Notes: generated by a model from the letters alone, not told the origin. DNA of 64,000 nucleotides from Tsuneonella aeria (GCF_009827495.1 NZ_WTZA01000001.1:930001-994000); one strand, 5' to 3'. Positions 36,625-46,043 are shown, counted from the first letter of the stretch. Translations and numbers: made by a program.

Positions 36625-36899
36625 GGGAGGCGCGCCGCACCTGCACGATCGTCAACCAGCGCGGCCTTCACGCGCGTGCGAGCGCCAAGTTCGTCGGCGC
36701 GGTCGCCGCGCTGCCCGACGGGTGCACGGTGAAAGTGGTGCGGGGCACGAACGAGGCGGTGGGCGGATCGATTCTGGGCCTGATGATGCTCGGCGCGGCC
36801 AAGGGTGACACGGTCGACGTGGTCGTCGCGGGTGATAACGCCGACGCCGTGCTGGGCCAGCTCTGCGCGCTGATCGACGACGGGTTCGGTGAAGACTGA
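36621..36899 (+). CDS. ptsH: Phosphocarrier HPr (Npr-like)
   Basis: A 92-residue phosphocarrier. The active-site His 17 lies in NQRGLHARASAKFV and the regulatory serine region in EAVGGSILGLMMLGAAKG. It receives phosphate from enzyme I (not in the window) and passes it to the EIIA encoded just upstream; HprK acts on the serine. I placed the start at the TTG at 36621, which overlaps the EIIA stop as TTGA; a TTG at 36597 would add 8 residues. Confidence 0.9.
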   Translation: MREARRTCTIVNQRGLHARASAKFVGAVAALPDGCTVKVVRGTNEAVGGSILGLMMLGAAKGDTVDVVVAGDNADAVLGQLCALIDDGFGED

Positions 36900-36928
36900 G
36901 AGCGGCTCTCCGGCGAGTTGACAGAACA

Positions 36929-37741
36929 GTGCGCAGGCAGATCACCGGATTCTCCAATCCCACCGTGAAGGCGCTCCGCGCGCTGCGGGACAAGAAGCAC
37001 CGCAAGGCTTCCGGGCAGTTCCTGGCAGAAGGTCTGCGCCTGCTGACGGATGCGCGCGAAAGCGGGCGGTTGCCAACGACGCTCGTCCTCGCGTCGGAAG
37101 ATCAGGGCGGTGCCGGGGGCCACCCTCTGCTCCGCGCGCTGGAGGCGGATGTGGTGGCGGCGGGCGGCGCGGTGATCGAGACCGGCGCCGACATCCTTGC
37201 GAAGATCACCGGCAAGGATAACCCCCAGGCGGTCGCCGGCGTGTTCGACGTGTTCGACACGTCGCTTGCGGCCATCGACCGGGATGCCGCCCCGATCTGG
37301 CTGGTGGCGCAGGCGCTGCGCGATCCGGGCAACCTCGGCACCATGCTGCGCACCGGGGACGCAGTCGGCGCCGGCGGCCTGATCCTGATCGACGATTGCG
37401 CCGATCCGTTTTCGGTGGAGGCGGTGCGCGCCAGCATGGGCGCGATCTTCACGCAATCGGTCGCCCAGGCGCGGTGGGATGCGTTCCTGCCCTGGCTCCG
37501 CGCGGGCCCGGGCCAGCTCGTCGCCGCCAGCCTGCGTGATGCCGTGCCCTATCGCGGTGCGCCTTACGCCGCGCCGTGTTTCATCCTCGTCGGCAACGAA
37601 TCGCGCGGCCTTCCCCCGGAATACGAGGCCGCCTGCGACCTGAAGGTGACGATGCCGATGAAGGGCCGGGCTGATAGCCTGAACGCGGCGATGGCCGCGG
37701 CTGTCCTGTCTTACGAAGTGCTCGCCGCGCTGGGCGGCTAG
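36929..37741 (+). CDS. SpoU/TrmH-family RNA 2'-O-methyltransferase
   Basis: A 270-residue SPOUT-fold enzyme. An N-terminal RNA-binding substrate domain (about 1-95: FSNPTVKALRALRDKKHRKASGQFLAEG) is followed by the SPOUT domain with ALRDPGNLGTMLRTGDAVGAGG (motif 1), FILVGNESRGLP (motif 2) and MPMKGRADSLNAAMAAAVLSYE (motif 3, SAM knot). The target RNA is unknown; this type often modifies 23S rRNA. It starts with GTG 29 bp after ptsH. Its stop overlaps the convergent lipoprotein gene by CTAG. Confidence 0.9.
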   Translation: MRRQITGFSNPTVKALRALRDKKHRKASGQFLAEGLRLLTDARESGRLPTTLVLASEDQGGAGGHPLLRALEADVVAAGGAVIETGADILAKITGKDNPQAVAGVFDVFDTSLAAIDRDAAPIWLVAQALRDPGNLGTMLRTGDAVGAGGLILIDDCADPFSVEAVRASMGAIFTQSVAQARWDAFLPWLRAGPGQLVAASLRDAVPYRGAPYAAPCFILVGNESRGLPPEYEAACDLKVTMPMKGRADSLNAAMAAAVLSYEVLAALGG

Positions 37742-38457
37742 TCACCCTTCACCAGGCTGGTGATGCTCCACTTGCCGTCCCTGCTGGAGGCGATCAGCCG
37801 ATAATCGAGCACGCTGCGCAGGTTGTCGCTGGCGATGAAGCCGGTCTTGCCATCGGACATGACGATCTGCTGGAACGGAGCGCCCGGTTGCAGGCCGTCC
37901 TTCAGGCTGACGATGTCCCAGGACAGCGTGCCCATCGCGCGCGCCGCGGACGGGCTGGCGCGGACGGGGACGCTTTCTCCCGTCACGATCATCGCCTTGC
38001 CCGGATCGACGTCCGCCATGGCCTGGGCCGCGTACCACGGGAGGGTGATGCCGCCCTGTTCGTTCTGCCCGCAGCCCAGGCTCGCCAGGGCATCGAGCTC
38101 GGCCCAGAGCGGCGCGTCCTTCGCCGCGAGCATTGCCAGCAGCCGTTCCTTCCCCGCGCCGCCGCCGAAGTCGAGCTTGACGTCCGGCGCGGCGAGCGCG
38201 GCCACGGCTTGCGCATCCCGCGCCTTCACCGCAGCAGCGAACCGCGCCACGAATGCGTCCGCCCCCGGCACTTCGCGGCAATCGTTGCGCGGCGCGTAGG
38301 GGCCATCGGCGACGGTCGGGGTCGCCGAACCTTCGACCGTGTCGGCCACCGTTTCGGCGACATCGCTGATCTTTTCGGACGGCGCGTTGTCCTGGCTGCA
38401 CGCGGCCACGAGCGCGATCGCCGACAATCCTGCCAGGGTTCGGGTTGTGCCTGTCAT
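37738..38457 (-). CDS. Predicted lipoprotein of unknown function
   Basis: A 239-residue exported lipoprotein: leader MTGTTRTLAGLSAIALVAAC with Cys 20. An acidic Ser/Thr-rich linker (QDNAPSEKISDVAETVADTVEGS) follows, then a globular domain with NDCREVPGADAFVARFAAAVKARDAQAV and, near the end, an SH3-like part (VSLKDGLQPGAPFQQIVMSDGKTGFIASDNLRSVLDY). I know it only as a conserved sphingomonad family type. ATG 38457 was chosen because it begins the signal peptide. Confidence 0.7.
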   Translation of the reverse strand: MTGTTRTLAGLSAIALVAACSQDNAPSEKISDVAETVADTVEGSATPTVADGPYAPRNDCREVPGADAFVARFAAAVKARDAQAVAALAAPDVKLDFGGGAGKERLLAMLAAKDAPLWAELDALASLGCGQNEQGGITLPWYAAQAMADVDPGKAMIVTGESVPVRASPSAARAMGTLSWDIVSLKDGLQPGAPFQQIVMSDGKTGFIASDNLRSVLDYRLIASSRDGKWSITSLVKGD

Positions 38458-38495
38458 GGGCCGCACACTAACCATCCCGGGCCGCGCGGTTCAAT

Positions 38496-39881
38496 CTATT
38501 GTGCGGCGGACCGGCTTTCGGACTCCGAAGGCCCCTCGACATAGCGCGGGGCGGACTCGACCAGCGGGACGGGCTCGATCTCGCGCTTGCCGATCTCGAT
38601 GCCCTTGTCCTTGAGCCGGCGTCCCGCCGACAGGACATTGCGTTCGAAGCTGCCCACGAACTTGTTGTAGTTGGTGACCGCGCTTTCCAGCCCGCCGCCG
38701 ACGCGCTTCATATGTTCGGCCGCCACCGCCAGCCGGTCGTAAAGCTCGGCCCCGGCGCGCCCGATCTCCACCGCCTCGCGCGCGATGGTGTCCTGGCGCC
38801 AGACCTGCGCGACCGTCCGCGCGATCGCCACCAGGTTGGTAGGGGTGGCCAGCAAGACCTTGTTGCGAAACGCAAAATCCCACAATTCCGGATCGTGCTC
38901 CAGCGCCGCGGCGACGAAGTGTTCCCCTGGCACGAACATCACGACATAATCCGGCGCCTCGTCGAACTGGCTCTGGTAGCTCTTGGCGCCCAGCGTCTGG
39001 ACATGGCCTCGCATCGACTTGGCATGCAGGTCGAGGTGATGGCGGCGCGCGTCGTCATCCTCGGCCTCGAACGCGGCCTGGTAGGCGTTGAGCGACACCT
39101 TGGCGTCGATCACCAGCTTCTTCTGGCCGGGCACGTTGACGATCGCGTCGGGCCGCAACCGGCCTTCGGCGGTGTCCATCGCATGTTCCAGCGTGAAATC
39201 GGTGTGTTCGCTGAGACCGCACTGTTCCAGCACGTTCTGCAACGCCCGTTCACCCCACCGCCCGCGCGCCTTGGGCGCGTTGGTCAACGAGTTGCCGAGC
39301 CGCTGCGCTTCGCGGCGCACCTGCTCCTGGCCCTGCCGCATCGCCTCGATCATGCCGGCGAGCTGGCCGAAACCGTCGACCCGCTGCTTCTCCAGCGTCG
39401 CGACCTGTTCCTCGTACGCCTTCAGCCGGTCGCCCACCGGCTGCAGCAGCGAGGCGATCGCTTCCTTGTTGGACTTTTCCGCGTGGCCGAACCGCTCGGC
39501 TGCCCGGGCGAGGAACATCTCCTGCGCCTTTCCAAGAACTTGCGCCCCAGTGTTCTCGAATTCCTTGAGCAGTTTCTCGCGGCTCTCCTCCAGCAGTTTC
39601 TTCTGTTCCGCAAACCCGGCGGCCTGCGCGCGCAGCCCCGTCAGCTCTTCCCGCGCATGGTCCAGCGACTCCGCCAGGGCATCGGCGCGGGCGGCCCGTT
39701 CGCTCATCGTGGCGAGTTCGGGCACCATGCGCGACAGTTTCTCCGCCAGGTCCCGCGCCTCCCCGTCCCGCTCCCCATGCCGGGTGCGCCAGTCTGCCAC
39801 GGGGCGAGAGCCGACGAACCACCCGGCAACGGCGCCGATCACCAGCGCGGCGAGAACGAGGATGAGTGCGATCGTGTCCAT
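38496..39881 (-). CDS. rmuC: DNA recombination protein RmuC
   Basis: A 461-residue RmuC protein. An N-terminal membrane anchor (ALILVLAALVIGAVAGWFVG) leads into a long coiled coil (about 40-195), then the nuclease-like core: GRWGERALQNVLEQCGL, DAIVNVPGQKKLVIDAKVSLNAYQAAFEA and YVVMFVPGEHFVAAALEHDPELWDFAFRNKVLLATPTNL. The core resembles PD-(D/E)xK folds and limits DNA inversions between inverted repeats in E. coli. The divergent copper-protein gene lies 93 bp away. Confidence 0.92.
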   Translation of the reverse strand: MDTIALILVLAALVIGAVAGWFVGSRPVADWRTRHGERDGEARDLAEKLSRMVPELATMSERAARADALAESLDHAREELTGLRAQAAGFAEQKKLLEESREKLLKEFENTGAQVLGKAQEMFLARAAERFGHAEKSNKEAIASLLQPVGDRLKAYEEQVATLEKQRVDGFGQLAGMIEAMRQGQEQVRREAQRLGNSLTNAPKARGRWGERALQNVLEQCGLSEHTDFTLEHAMDTAEGRLRPDAIVNVPGQKKLVIDAKVSLNAYQAAFEAEDDDARRHHLDLHAKSMRGHVQTLGAKSYQSQFDEAPDYVVMFVPGEHFVAAALEHDPELWDFAFRNKVLLATPTNLVAIARTVAQVWRQDTIAREAVEIGRAGAELYDRLAVAAEHMKRVGGGLESAVTNYNKFVGSFERNVLSAGRRLKDKGIEIGKREIEPVPLVESAPRYVEGPSESESRSAAQ

Positions 39882-39974
39882 GACGGGAACATAGACGGAA
39901 CGACGAGAGTAGGAAATAGGGCTGCGGAACTATCCCCATCTCTCGTTCGCTGATGAGGGCGAGGAGAGCAAGCC

Positions 39975-40415
39975 ATGTCGATCAAGGAAATGATCCGCGA
40001 ACATCCCCAGGTCGGGGCGGACTTCAACGAAAGCCTGGCCGAGGCGGTCAAACACGCGATGTACTGCGCGGCGATCTGCAATTCCTGCGCCGATGCCTGC
40101 AGCGCCGAGGAAATGGACATGCGCCGGTGCATCCGCCTGTGCATGGACTGCGCCGACGTATGCACGATGGCCTACCGCGTGGCGACGCGCCGCACGGACG
40201 AGAACCGCCAGCTGATCCGCAGCGCGCTGGCCGTGTGCATCGAGGCGTGCGAGACCTGCGCGGAAGAATGCGCGCGCCATGACCACGCGCATTGCCAGCG
40301 CTGCGCCGCCATGTGCCGCGAATGCGCGGAAGACTGCCGGCGCGCGCTACAGGCTCTCAACGACGAAGTGCATGCGGACGGCGAGCGGAGCACCTTTGCC
40401 CACGACGCCACCTGA
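39975..40415 (+). CDS. Cys-rich four-helix-bundle copper-binding protein (Csp-like)
   Basis: A 146-residue protein with 17 cysteines arranged in paired C-x2-C and C-x3-C units on four helices: YCAAICNSCADAC, RRCIRLCMDCADVC, AVCIEACETCAEEC and HCQRCAAMCRECAEDC. This is the layout of bacterial copper-storage proteins, which line a helical bundle with thiolates to hold many Cu(I) ions. No signal peptide is visible, so it is cytosolic like Csp3. GAGGAGAG precedes the ATG. It is convergent with def, 18 bp away. Confidence 0.88.
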   Translation: MSIKEMIREHPQVGADFNESLAEAVKHAMYCAAICNSCADACSAEEMDMRRCIRLCMDCADVCTMAYRVATRRTDENRQLIRSALAVCIEACETCAEECARHDHAHCQRCAAMCRECAEDCRRALQALNDEVHADGERSTFAHDAT

Positions 40416-40433
40416 GCAACCGCTCGCGGACGG

Positions 40434-41000
40434 TCAGGCCACCTTGCGCAGCTTGTCGAGCTTCTTGAGCGCCATCTGCCGTTTGAGCCGGCTGAGGTGA
40501 TCGATGAACAGCACGCCTTCCAGGTGGTCCATCTCGTGCTGGATGCAGGTGGCCATCAGGCCCTCCATCACTTCCTCGTGGACTGCGCCGTCGAGGTCCT
40601 GCCACCGCACGCGGCAGCGGGCCGGCCGGTCGACATCGGCGTAAATTTCGGGAACCGAGAGGCAGCCTTCCTGGTATGTCGCCAGCTCATCCGCCGGATC
40701 GAGGATTTCGGGGTTCACGAAAACCCGCGGTTCCTTCTTCGTCGGCTGGTGGTGATGATGATGGCCGTCATGGTTGCACGGCACCGGTTCGGCATCCGGA
40801 TCGTCCGGCTGCAGGTCGATCACCAGCACCCGCTTGGGCACGCCGACCTGGATGGCGGCGAGCCCGATGCCGGGCGCATCGTACATCGTTTCGAACATGT
40901 CGGTGACGAGCGCACGCAGTTCGTCGTCGAACGCGGTGACCGGTTCGGACACGACCTTGAGCCGGGGGTCCGGCACTTCGAGAATCTGACGGATAGCCAT
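40434..41000 (-). CDS. def: Peptide deformylase with a His-rich insert
   Basis: A 188-residue metalloenzyme that removes the formyl group from nascent proteins. Motif 1 is [10 protein letters not shown], motif 2 EGCLSVP and motif 3 QHEMDHLEG; the Cys and two His ligate the metal. Residues 74-85 form an insert, [12 protein letters not shown], between two strands. It has six His and one Cys and could bind metal. The stop is convergent with the copper-binding gene. Fmt, which adds the formyl group, is encoded just beyond recR. Confidence 0.94.
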   Translation of the reverse strand: MAIRQILEVPDPRLKVVSEPVTAFDDELRALVTDMFETMYDAPGIGLAAIQVGVPKRVLVIDLQPDDPDAEPVPCNHDGHHHHHQPTKKEPRVFVNPEILDPADELATYQEGCLSVPEIYADVDRPARCRVRWQDLDGAVHEEVMEGLMATCIQHEMDHLEGVLFIDHLSRLKRQMALKKLDKLRKVA

Positions 41001-41042
41001 GCGCGCCAGATAGGCACAGGCGCGCTGAACGGCAAGTGAGCG

Positions 41043-41639
41043 CTAGGCGACAGGCCGCCGGGCGCGCAGCGCCTGGGCCAGCGTTCCTTCGTCGAGGTAA
41101 TCGAGTTCGCCGCCCACCGGCAGGCCGTGCGCAAGCTGGGTGATGCGCACGGGAAATGCCTCCAGCCGTTCCGCAATGTAATGGGCTGTCGTCTGCCCTT
41201 CCAGCGTGGCGTTCATCGCCAGCACCACTTCGTCGATGCCCCCCTGTTCCACCCGCCCGATCAGGCTGCCGATGGAAAGATCTTCCGGGCCCACCCCGTC
41301 GAGCGCGGACAGGCGCCCGCCGAGCACGTGATAGCGCCCGGTGAACAGCCGCGACCGGTCGAGCGCCCAGAGATCTGCGACATCTTCCACCACGCACAAC
41401 GCGCGCGGATCGCGGCGCGGATCGGCGCAGACGCCGCATGGGTCCTGCGTATCCACGTTTCCGCAGATGTCGCATTCGACCAGCCGGGCCTGAACCTCCG
41501 CCAGGGCGGCGACCAGTTGGGCCAGCGCGGTTTCCCGCCGTTTCACCAGCCACAGCACCGCGCGCCGCGCGCTGCGCGGGCCAAGGCCGGGCAGGCGCGC
41601 CAGCGATTGCGCCAGCGCCTCGATCTCTTGCGATGCCAT
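41043..41639 (-). CDS. recR: Recombination mediator protein RecR
   Basis: A 198-residue protein that works with RecO and RecF to load RecA on gaps. It has the helix-hairpin-helix [19 protein letters not shown], a four-cysteine zinc finger [16 protein letters not shown] (about 56-71), and a Toprim domain (about 80-175: [33 protein letters not shown]). It lies 42 bp upstream of def on the same strand, and its start is divergent from fmt across a palindromic 53-bp gap. Confidence 0.94.
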   Translation of the reverse strand: MASQEIEALAQSLARLPGLGPRSARRAVLWLVKRRETALAQLVAALAEVQARLVECDICGNVDTQDPCGVCADPRRDPRALCVVEDVADLWALDRSRLFTGRYHVLGGRLSALDGVGPEDLSIGSLIGRVEQGGIDEVVLAMNATLEGQTTAHYIAERLEAFPVRITQLAHGLPVGGELDYLDEGTLAQALRARRPVA

Positions 41640-41663
41640 TGGGGCGGAGATAGGGGCTGCGCT

Positions 41664-41677
41664 CCTTTCGCGAAAGG
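41664..41677. promoter_or_regulatory. Perfect 14-bp palindrome between recR and fmt
   Basis: CCTTTCGCGAAAGG is a perfect 14-bp dyad centred in the 53-bp gap between the recR ATG (41639) and fmt ATG (41693). Its position suits an operator acting on both promoters. It does not match the alphaproteobacterial LexA box GAAC-N7-GAAC. Confidence 0.45.
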
Positions 41678-41692
41678 TTCGGACCCCCCGTT

Positions 41693-42598
41693 ATGCGCAT
41701 CGTCTTCATGGGAACGCCCGCGTTTGCCGTGCCCACGCTGACCACGCTGGTGGAAGCCGGGCACGACGTCGTGGCCGCCTATACCCAGCCGCCGCGCCCC
41801 TCCGGCCGGGGCAAGCGCCTCCAGCCGGGGGCCGTGCAGCAGGCGGCGGAGGCGATGGGCATTCCGGTGCGCTGCCCGGTTTCGCTCAAAGGCGAAGATG
41901 CACAGGCGGAACTTGCCGGCTTCGCGCCCGATGTCGCGGTGGTCGCCGCATATGGCCTGATCCTGCCACAGGCGGTGCTCGATATTCCGTCCCTCGGATG
42001 CCTCAACGTCCATGCCAGCCTGCTGCCGAAATGGCGCGGCGCGGCGCCGATACAGCGGGCGATCATGGCGGGGGCCCCGGTTACCGGCATCACCATCATG
42101 CGGATGGAGGCCGGGCTCGACACCGGACCGATGCTGGCGACCGCGCGCACGCCCGTCGACGACAAGACCGCCGGGGAGCTGACGGCCGAACTGGCCGAGA
42201 TCGGCGCCCAGCTCATGGTATCGGTGCTGGCCGAATTGCCGCAGCTCCAAGCCGTGCCGCAGGATGATGCCGAGGCCAGCCATGCCCCGAAGATCGCCAA
42301 ATCCGAAGCGCGCATCGACTGGTCGGGCGACGCCGAGGCGATCGAGCGGCAGGTGCGCGGCCTCGCCCCCTTCCCCGGCGCCTGGTTCGAGCTCGATGGC
42401 GAGCGGGTGAAGGTGCTGAAGGCCCGGGTCGTTGCCCGCGAAGGCAAGGCCGGCACCACGCTGGATGACACGCTGACGATCGCCTGCGGCTATGCCGCCT
42501 TGCAGCCCCTGCGGGTGCAGCGTGCCGGCAAGCCCGCGATGGACGTGGCCGATTTCCTCCGGGGCAAGCCGATCCCGGCAGGCACCTCGATCGGGTGA
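41693..42598 (+). CDS. fmt: Methionyl-tRNA formyltransferase
   Basis: A 301-residue enzyme that formylates initiator Met-tRNA. The hallmarks are [14 protein letters not shown], the folate-binding [25 protein letters not shown] with catalytic Asn-His, the Asp in [13 protein letters not shown], and a C-terminal OB-like domain beginning near residue 205. The reverse step is encoded by def 0.7 kb away on the other strand. TruA follows 7 bp after the stop. Confidence 0.95.
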   Translation: MRIVFMGTPAFAVPTLTTLVEAGHDVVAAYTQPPRPSGRGKRLQPGAVQQAAEAMGIPVRCPVSLKGEDAQAELAGFAPDVAVVAAYGLILPQAVLDIPSLGCLNVHASLLPKWRGAAPIQRAIMAGAPVTGITIMRMEAGLDTGPMLATARTPVDDKTAGELTAELAEIGAQLMVSVLAELPQLQAVPQDDAEASHAPKIAKSEARIDWSGDAEAIERQVRGLAPFPGAWFELDGERVKVLKARVVAREGKAGTTLDDTLTIACGYAALQPLRVQRAGKPAMDVADFLRGKPIPAGTSIG

Positions 42599-42605
42599 GC
42601 ATGCG

Positions 42606-43361
42606 TTGACCCGCTTCGCCCTCACCCTGGAATACGACGGCGCCCCGTTCGCCGGGCTGCAACGCCAGGCGAACGCGCCCAGCGTGCAGGAAGCGGTGGA
42701 AGACGCGGTGTTCGCCGTGACAGGGCAGCACGCGACATTGCACGCGGCGGGACGCACCGACGCCGGGGTCCACGCCCTCGCCATGCGCGCCCATGTCGAT
42801 GTGGAAACGGCCATCGCGCCGTTCCGGATGATGGAAGCGCTCAACGCCCATCTGCGTCCGCGGCCCGTGGCCGTAACCGCCTGCGCGGCGGTGGGCGATC
42901 AATGGCACGCCCGCTTTTCGTGCACCGGCAGGGCATACGAATATCGCATCCTCAATCGCCGGGCCCCGCCCACCCTGGACGCGGGACGGGTGTGGGGGAT
43001 CGGCCGCCCGCTCGATGCCGATGCGATGGACCGCGCGGCGCAGGCACTGGTGGGCAAGCACGATTTCACCACGTTCCGTTCGGTCCAGTGCCAGGCCGCG
43101 AGCCCGGTCAAGACGCTCGACCGGATCACCGTGCACCGCGCGGGGGAACGGGTGCTGGTGGAAACGGCGGCGCGCAGCTTCCTCCACCACCAGGTGCGCT
43201 CGATGGTGGGTTGCCTGGCGCTCGTCGGCATGGGGCGCTGGGAAGAAAGCCGGGTGGCCGATGCGCTGGCCGCGCGCGACCGGCAGCAGCTGGGCCTCAA
43301 CGCGCCGCCGCACGGCCTCTATTTCGTGCACGCCGCATATCCGCCCGAAGACCGGTTTTAA
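42606..43361 (+). CDS. truA: tRNA pseudouridine(38-40) synthase TruA
   Basis: A 251-residue enzyme modifying the anticodon stem-loop. The catalytic Asp 52 is in [11 protein letters not shown]. Other landmarks are [24 protein letters not shown] and [13 protein letters not shown]. No ATG or GTG in frame fits; the TTG at 42606 gives the family N-terminus ([11 protein letters not shown]). An out-of-frame three-codon ORF, ATG-CGT-TGA at 42601-42609, overlaps that TTG. Confidence 0.93.
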   Translation: MTRFALTLEYDGAPFAGLQRQANAPSVQEAVEDAVFAVTGQHATLHAAGRTDAGVHALAMRAHVDVETAIAPFRMMEALNAHLRPRPVAVTACAAVGDQWHARFSCTGRAYEYRILNRRAPPTLDAGRVWGIGRPLDADAMDRAAQALVGKHDFTTFRSVQCQAASPVKTLDRITVHRAGERVLVETAARSFLHHQVRSMVGCLALVGMGRWEESRVADALAARDRQQLGLNAPPHGLYFVHAAYPPEDRF

Positions 43362-43434
43362 GGCGCAACCCTTCCCTTGGCGCGGGCGGGGGACTACCAC
43401 GAAGTCCACACAGCAAGCGGGACAGGAATTTCGA

Positions 43435-44547
43435 ATGACCATCACCGGCAAGCAGCTCTTCACCACCCTCGCCTCGGACGGGACGCTGACGGTGGAGGTG
43501 GCGGACAGCCAGTTCGCCGATCCGACCGGCAACCAGGTGCTCGTCCGGATGGAAGCCGCGCCGATCAATCCGAGCGATCTTGCGCTGCTCCTCGGCCAGG
43601 CGGATCTCGAGAACGGCGAATATTCGCCGGGCAAGCTCGTCGCCCCGATGCCGCAGCCGTTCCACGGGGCGATGAAGGGCCGCCACGACCAGCGCCTGCC
43701 CGTCGGTAATGAAGGGGCCGGCACCGTCATCGCCGCCGGGGACGGGGAACTTGCGCAATCGCTTCTCGGCCAGCGGATCGCCTGCGTGCCGGGCGGCGCC
43801 TATGCGCAATACGCGATCGCGGATGCATCGATGTGCCTGCCGCTGGGCGACCTCACCGCCGAACAGGGCGCCAGCGCATTCGTCAATCCGATGACGGCGC
43901 TGGGCTTCGTCGAAAACGCCAGGATGGATGGGCAAGGCGCGATCGTGCACGCTGCGGCGGCCAGCAACCTGGGCCAGATGCTGGTGAAGATCTGCCAGGA
44001 AGACGGCATTGCCCTAGTCAATATCGTCCGCAAACCGGATCAGGCCGAACTGCTCCGCGGCCTCGGCGCGGAATGGGTGGTCGATTCCTCGCAGCCCGAT
44101 TTCATGGACCGGCTGGCCGAGGCGATCGATGCGACCGGCGCATTCTACGGGTTCGATCCCATCGGCGGCGGAACGACCGTGGACGCCTGCTTCAAGGCGA
44201 TGGAGCGCGTCGCGGTGGGCAAGATGGCCGACTACAACCGATATGGTTCCAACCAGCAGAAGCGCATGTTCATCTACGGCCGCCTCGATACCGGGCCGAC
44301 GATCCTCACGCCCAGCTACGGCTTCGGCTGGGTCCTGTCGGGCTGGCTGCTGACCCCGTTCCTCCAGTCGGCCGGCTTCGAAGTCGTCGGACGGATGCGC
44401 CAGCGCGTGCTGGCTGGGCTGACCACCACGTTCGCCAGCAGCTACAAGGCCAGGGTCACGCTCGACCAGATGCTGGAAAAGGACGCGGCGACCGATTACC
44501 GCGCCATGAAAACGGGCGAGAAGTATCTCGTCACGCCATGGGAATGA
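43435..44547 (+). CDS. Zinc-binding-dehydrogenase-family oxidoreductase (MDR superfamily)
   Basis: A 370-residue medium-chain dehydrogenase/reductase. The GroES-like N-terminus reads QVLVRMEAAPINPSDLALLLG and PVGNEGAGTVIAAG. The nucleotide-binding part shows MTALGFVENARMDGQGAIVHAAAASNLGQMLVKIC (A-A-S-N-L-G in place of the usual A-x-G-x-x-G). The His/Cys ligands of catalytic zinc ADHs are absent, so it is more like quinone oxidoreductases or enoyl reductases. The substrate is unknown. The ATG at 43435 is preceded by AGGAA. Confidence 0.82.
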   Translation: MTITGKQLFTTLASDGTLTVEVADSQFADPTGNQVLVRMEAAPINPSDLALLLGQADLENGEYSPGKLVAPMPQPFHGAMKGRHDQRLPVGNEGAGTVIAAGDGELAQSLLGQRIACVPGGAYAQYAIADASMCLPLGDLTAEQGASAFVNPMTALGFVENARMDGQGAIVHAAAASNLGQMLVKICQEDGIALVNIVRKPDQAELLRGLGAEWVVDSSQPDFMDRLAEAIDATGAFYGFDPIGGGTTVDACFKAMERVAVGKMADYNRYGSNQQKRMFIYGRLDTGPTILTPSYGFGWVLSGWLLTPFLQSAGFEVVGRMRQRVLAGLTTTFASSYKARVTLDQMLEKDAATDYRAMKTGEKYLVTPWE

Positions 44548-44551
44548 TAAA

Positions 44552-45529
44552 CTAGCGCCGATCGAATTCTCTTTGCATGGTTTCGGGACGGTCGATCCCG
44601 CTCGCGATGAGGACTTGCAGCAGGATGCGGGCCTTGGCCGGACCCAGGCCCCGCGCGGCGACGAAGCCGCGGCGATCGTCGTCGACCTCCAGGTTTCGGT
44701 CGACCGAGCCCTGGTCCACCCGGGTGGAACGCACGACGGGAACGCCGGCCTGCGCCAGCGCCTCGATCACCGGGCCCGCCGCATTGCCCTGCCCAAGCCC
44801 CGCGAGCACGATCCCCTGCGCCCCGCCCGCGAGCGCGCAGCCGACCGCGTCGGCCTCCATCCCGGCATAGGCGGTAAGGATGGGGACCTTGGGCAATGCG
44901 CCGGGCCAGGCGAAGCGCGCTTCGCGGCCGATGCGGTCCGGCGGGCCGAACCAGTCGAGCGACGTCGGCGTCACGCTGGCCACGGGACCGCGGGGAAAGC
45001 CGCGAAACGCCTCCGCTCCGCCGGTCGCGGCCTTGCGCACGTCGATGGCGGCGAAGACCTGGTCGCTCATCACGACCAGCACGCCGCGCGCCGCAGCGAC
45101 CGGATCGCCGGCGACGCGCGCAGCATTTGCCAGGTTGCGCATCCCGTCGCTGCCGACCGCATCGGCAGGCCGCATGGCGCCCACCAGGACCACCGGCTTG
45201 CCCGCCTGCAGGGTCAGATCGAGCAGGAACGCGGTTTCTTCGGCAGTGTCGGTTCCGTGCGTGACGATGATCCCATCGACCGCATCGTCGGCCATCGCGC
45301 TCACGATCTCGGCATGGAGCGCGTTCCACTGGGCCCAGCCGATGTCCTGCGATCCGATCGCGGCGATCTCGCGCCCCTCGAACGTCGCTGCGAGCTTCAG
45401 GCTTCCGGCCGCGGCAAGCAATTCATCGGCACCGATCTGGCCGGGCCGATAGCCACGCTCGATCGCGGACCCCGCGTTCCCGGCGATGGTGCCGCCGGTT
45501 GCGAGCAGGCGAATGTGCGGATGAGCCAT
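44552..45529 (-). CDS. L-asparaginase (type I/II, asparaginase-glutaminase family)
   Basis: A 325-residue amidohydrolase converting asparagine to aspartate and ammonia. The two catalytic triads are visible: the first Thr in LLATGGTIAG and the second in IIVTHGTDTAEETA, with the Lys supplied in PVVLVGAMR-adjacent sequence. No signal peptide is present, so a cytosolic location is likely. It ends 4 bp from the convergent oxidoreductase gene. Confidence 0.9.
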   Translation of the reverse strand: MAHPHIRLLATGGTIAGNAGSAIERGYRPGQIGADELLAAAGSLKLAATFEGREIAAIGSQDIGWAQWNALHAEIVSAMADDAVDGIIVTHGTDTAEETAFLLDLTLQAGKPVVLVGAMRPADAVGSDGMRNLANAARVAGDPVAAARGVLVVMSDQVFAAIDVRKAATGGAEAFRGFPRGPVASVTPTSLDWFGPPDRIGREARFAWPGALPKVPILTAYAGMEADAVGCALAGGAQGIVLAGLGQGNAAGPVIEALAQAGVPVVRSTRVDQGSVDRNLEVDDDRRGFVAARGLGPAKARILLQVLIASGIDRPETMQREFDRR

Positions 45530-45587
45530 GCCGGTCCCTTAGCGCCCCGGTGTGCGCTGCGAAACCCGCGCGGTTCAACCCTAGCCG

Positions 45588-45968
45588 TTATGCGTTATCG
45601 TCGCCCGGCGGCGGCGCATCGCCGAGCAGTTCCAGAACGGTTTCCGAAGGACGGCATAGACGCGCGCCACGCGGCGTTTCCACGATAGGGCGATTGATGA
45701 GGATGGGATGCGCCGCCATCGCATCGATCAACTGCTCGTCCGATAGTGACGGGTCGTCCAGGCCCAGTTCCGAATAGGCCGCTTCCTTGGCGCGCAACAG
45801 GTCGCGCGGCGGAATGCCCATGCGGTCGATCAACCCAGCCAGTTCCGCACGCGTCGGCGTGTCCTTCAGGTATTCGACCACGCGTGGCTCGATCCCGGCC
45901 TCACGGATCGCCGCCAGGGTGTTGCGCGAGGTGCCGCATTTCGGGTTGTGATAGATCGTGACAGTCAA
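45588..45968 (-). CDS. arsC: Arsenate reductase (glutaredoxin-coupled), ArsC family
   Basis: A 126-residue thioredoxin-fold enzyme. YHNPKCGTSRNTLAAIRE carries the catalytic Cys, and LIDRMGIPPRDLLRAKEAAY, HPILINRPIV and the Arg in LCRPSE complete the family pattern. It reduces arsenate with glutathione and glutaredoxin. It begins with TTG at 45968, with GGAAGG 9 bases upstream. There are no arsR/arsB neighbours, so a house-keeping or YffB-like role is also possible. Confidence 0.88.
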   Translation of the reverse strand: MTVTIYHNPKCGTSRNTLAAIREAGIEPRVVEYLKDTPTRAELAGLIDRMGIPPRDLLRAKEAAYSELGLDDPSLSDEQLIDAMAAHPILINRPIVETPRGARLCRPSETVLELLGDAPPPGDDNA

Positions 45969-46043
45969 ACCTTGTGTCCTTCCGGCGCCGCATCCGGTTG
46001 ATCTTCGCCGCGAAGGCGCCTAGTCGCCCGCGGACGCGAAAGC

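Noticed and set aside
36918..36923. TTGACA before the RNA methyltransferase gene as a promoter
   Set aside because: No -10-like sequence lies 16-18 bp downstream, and the gene start is only 6 bp away.
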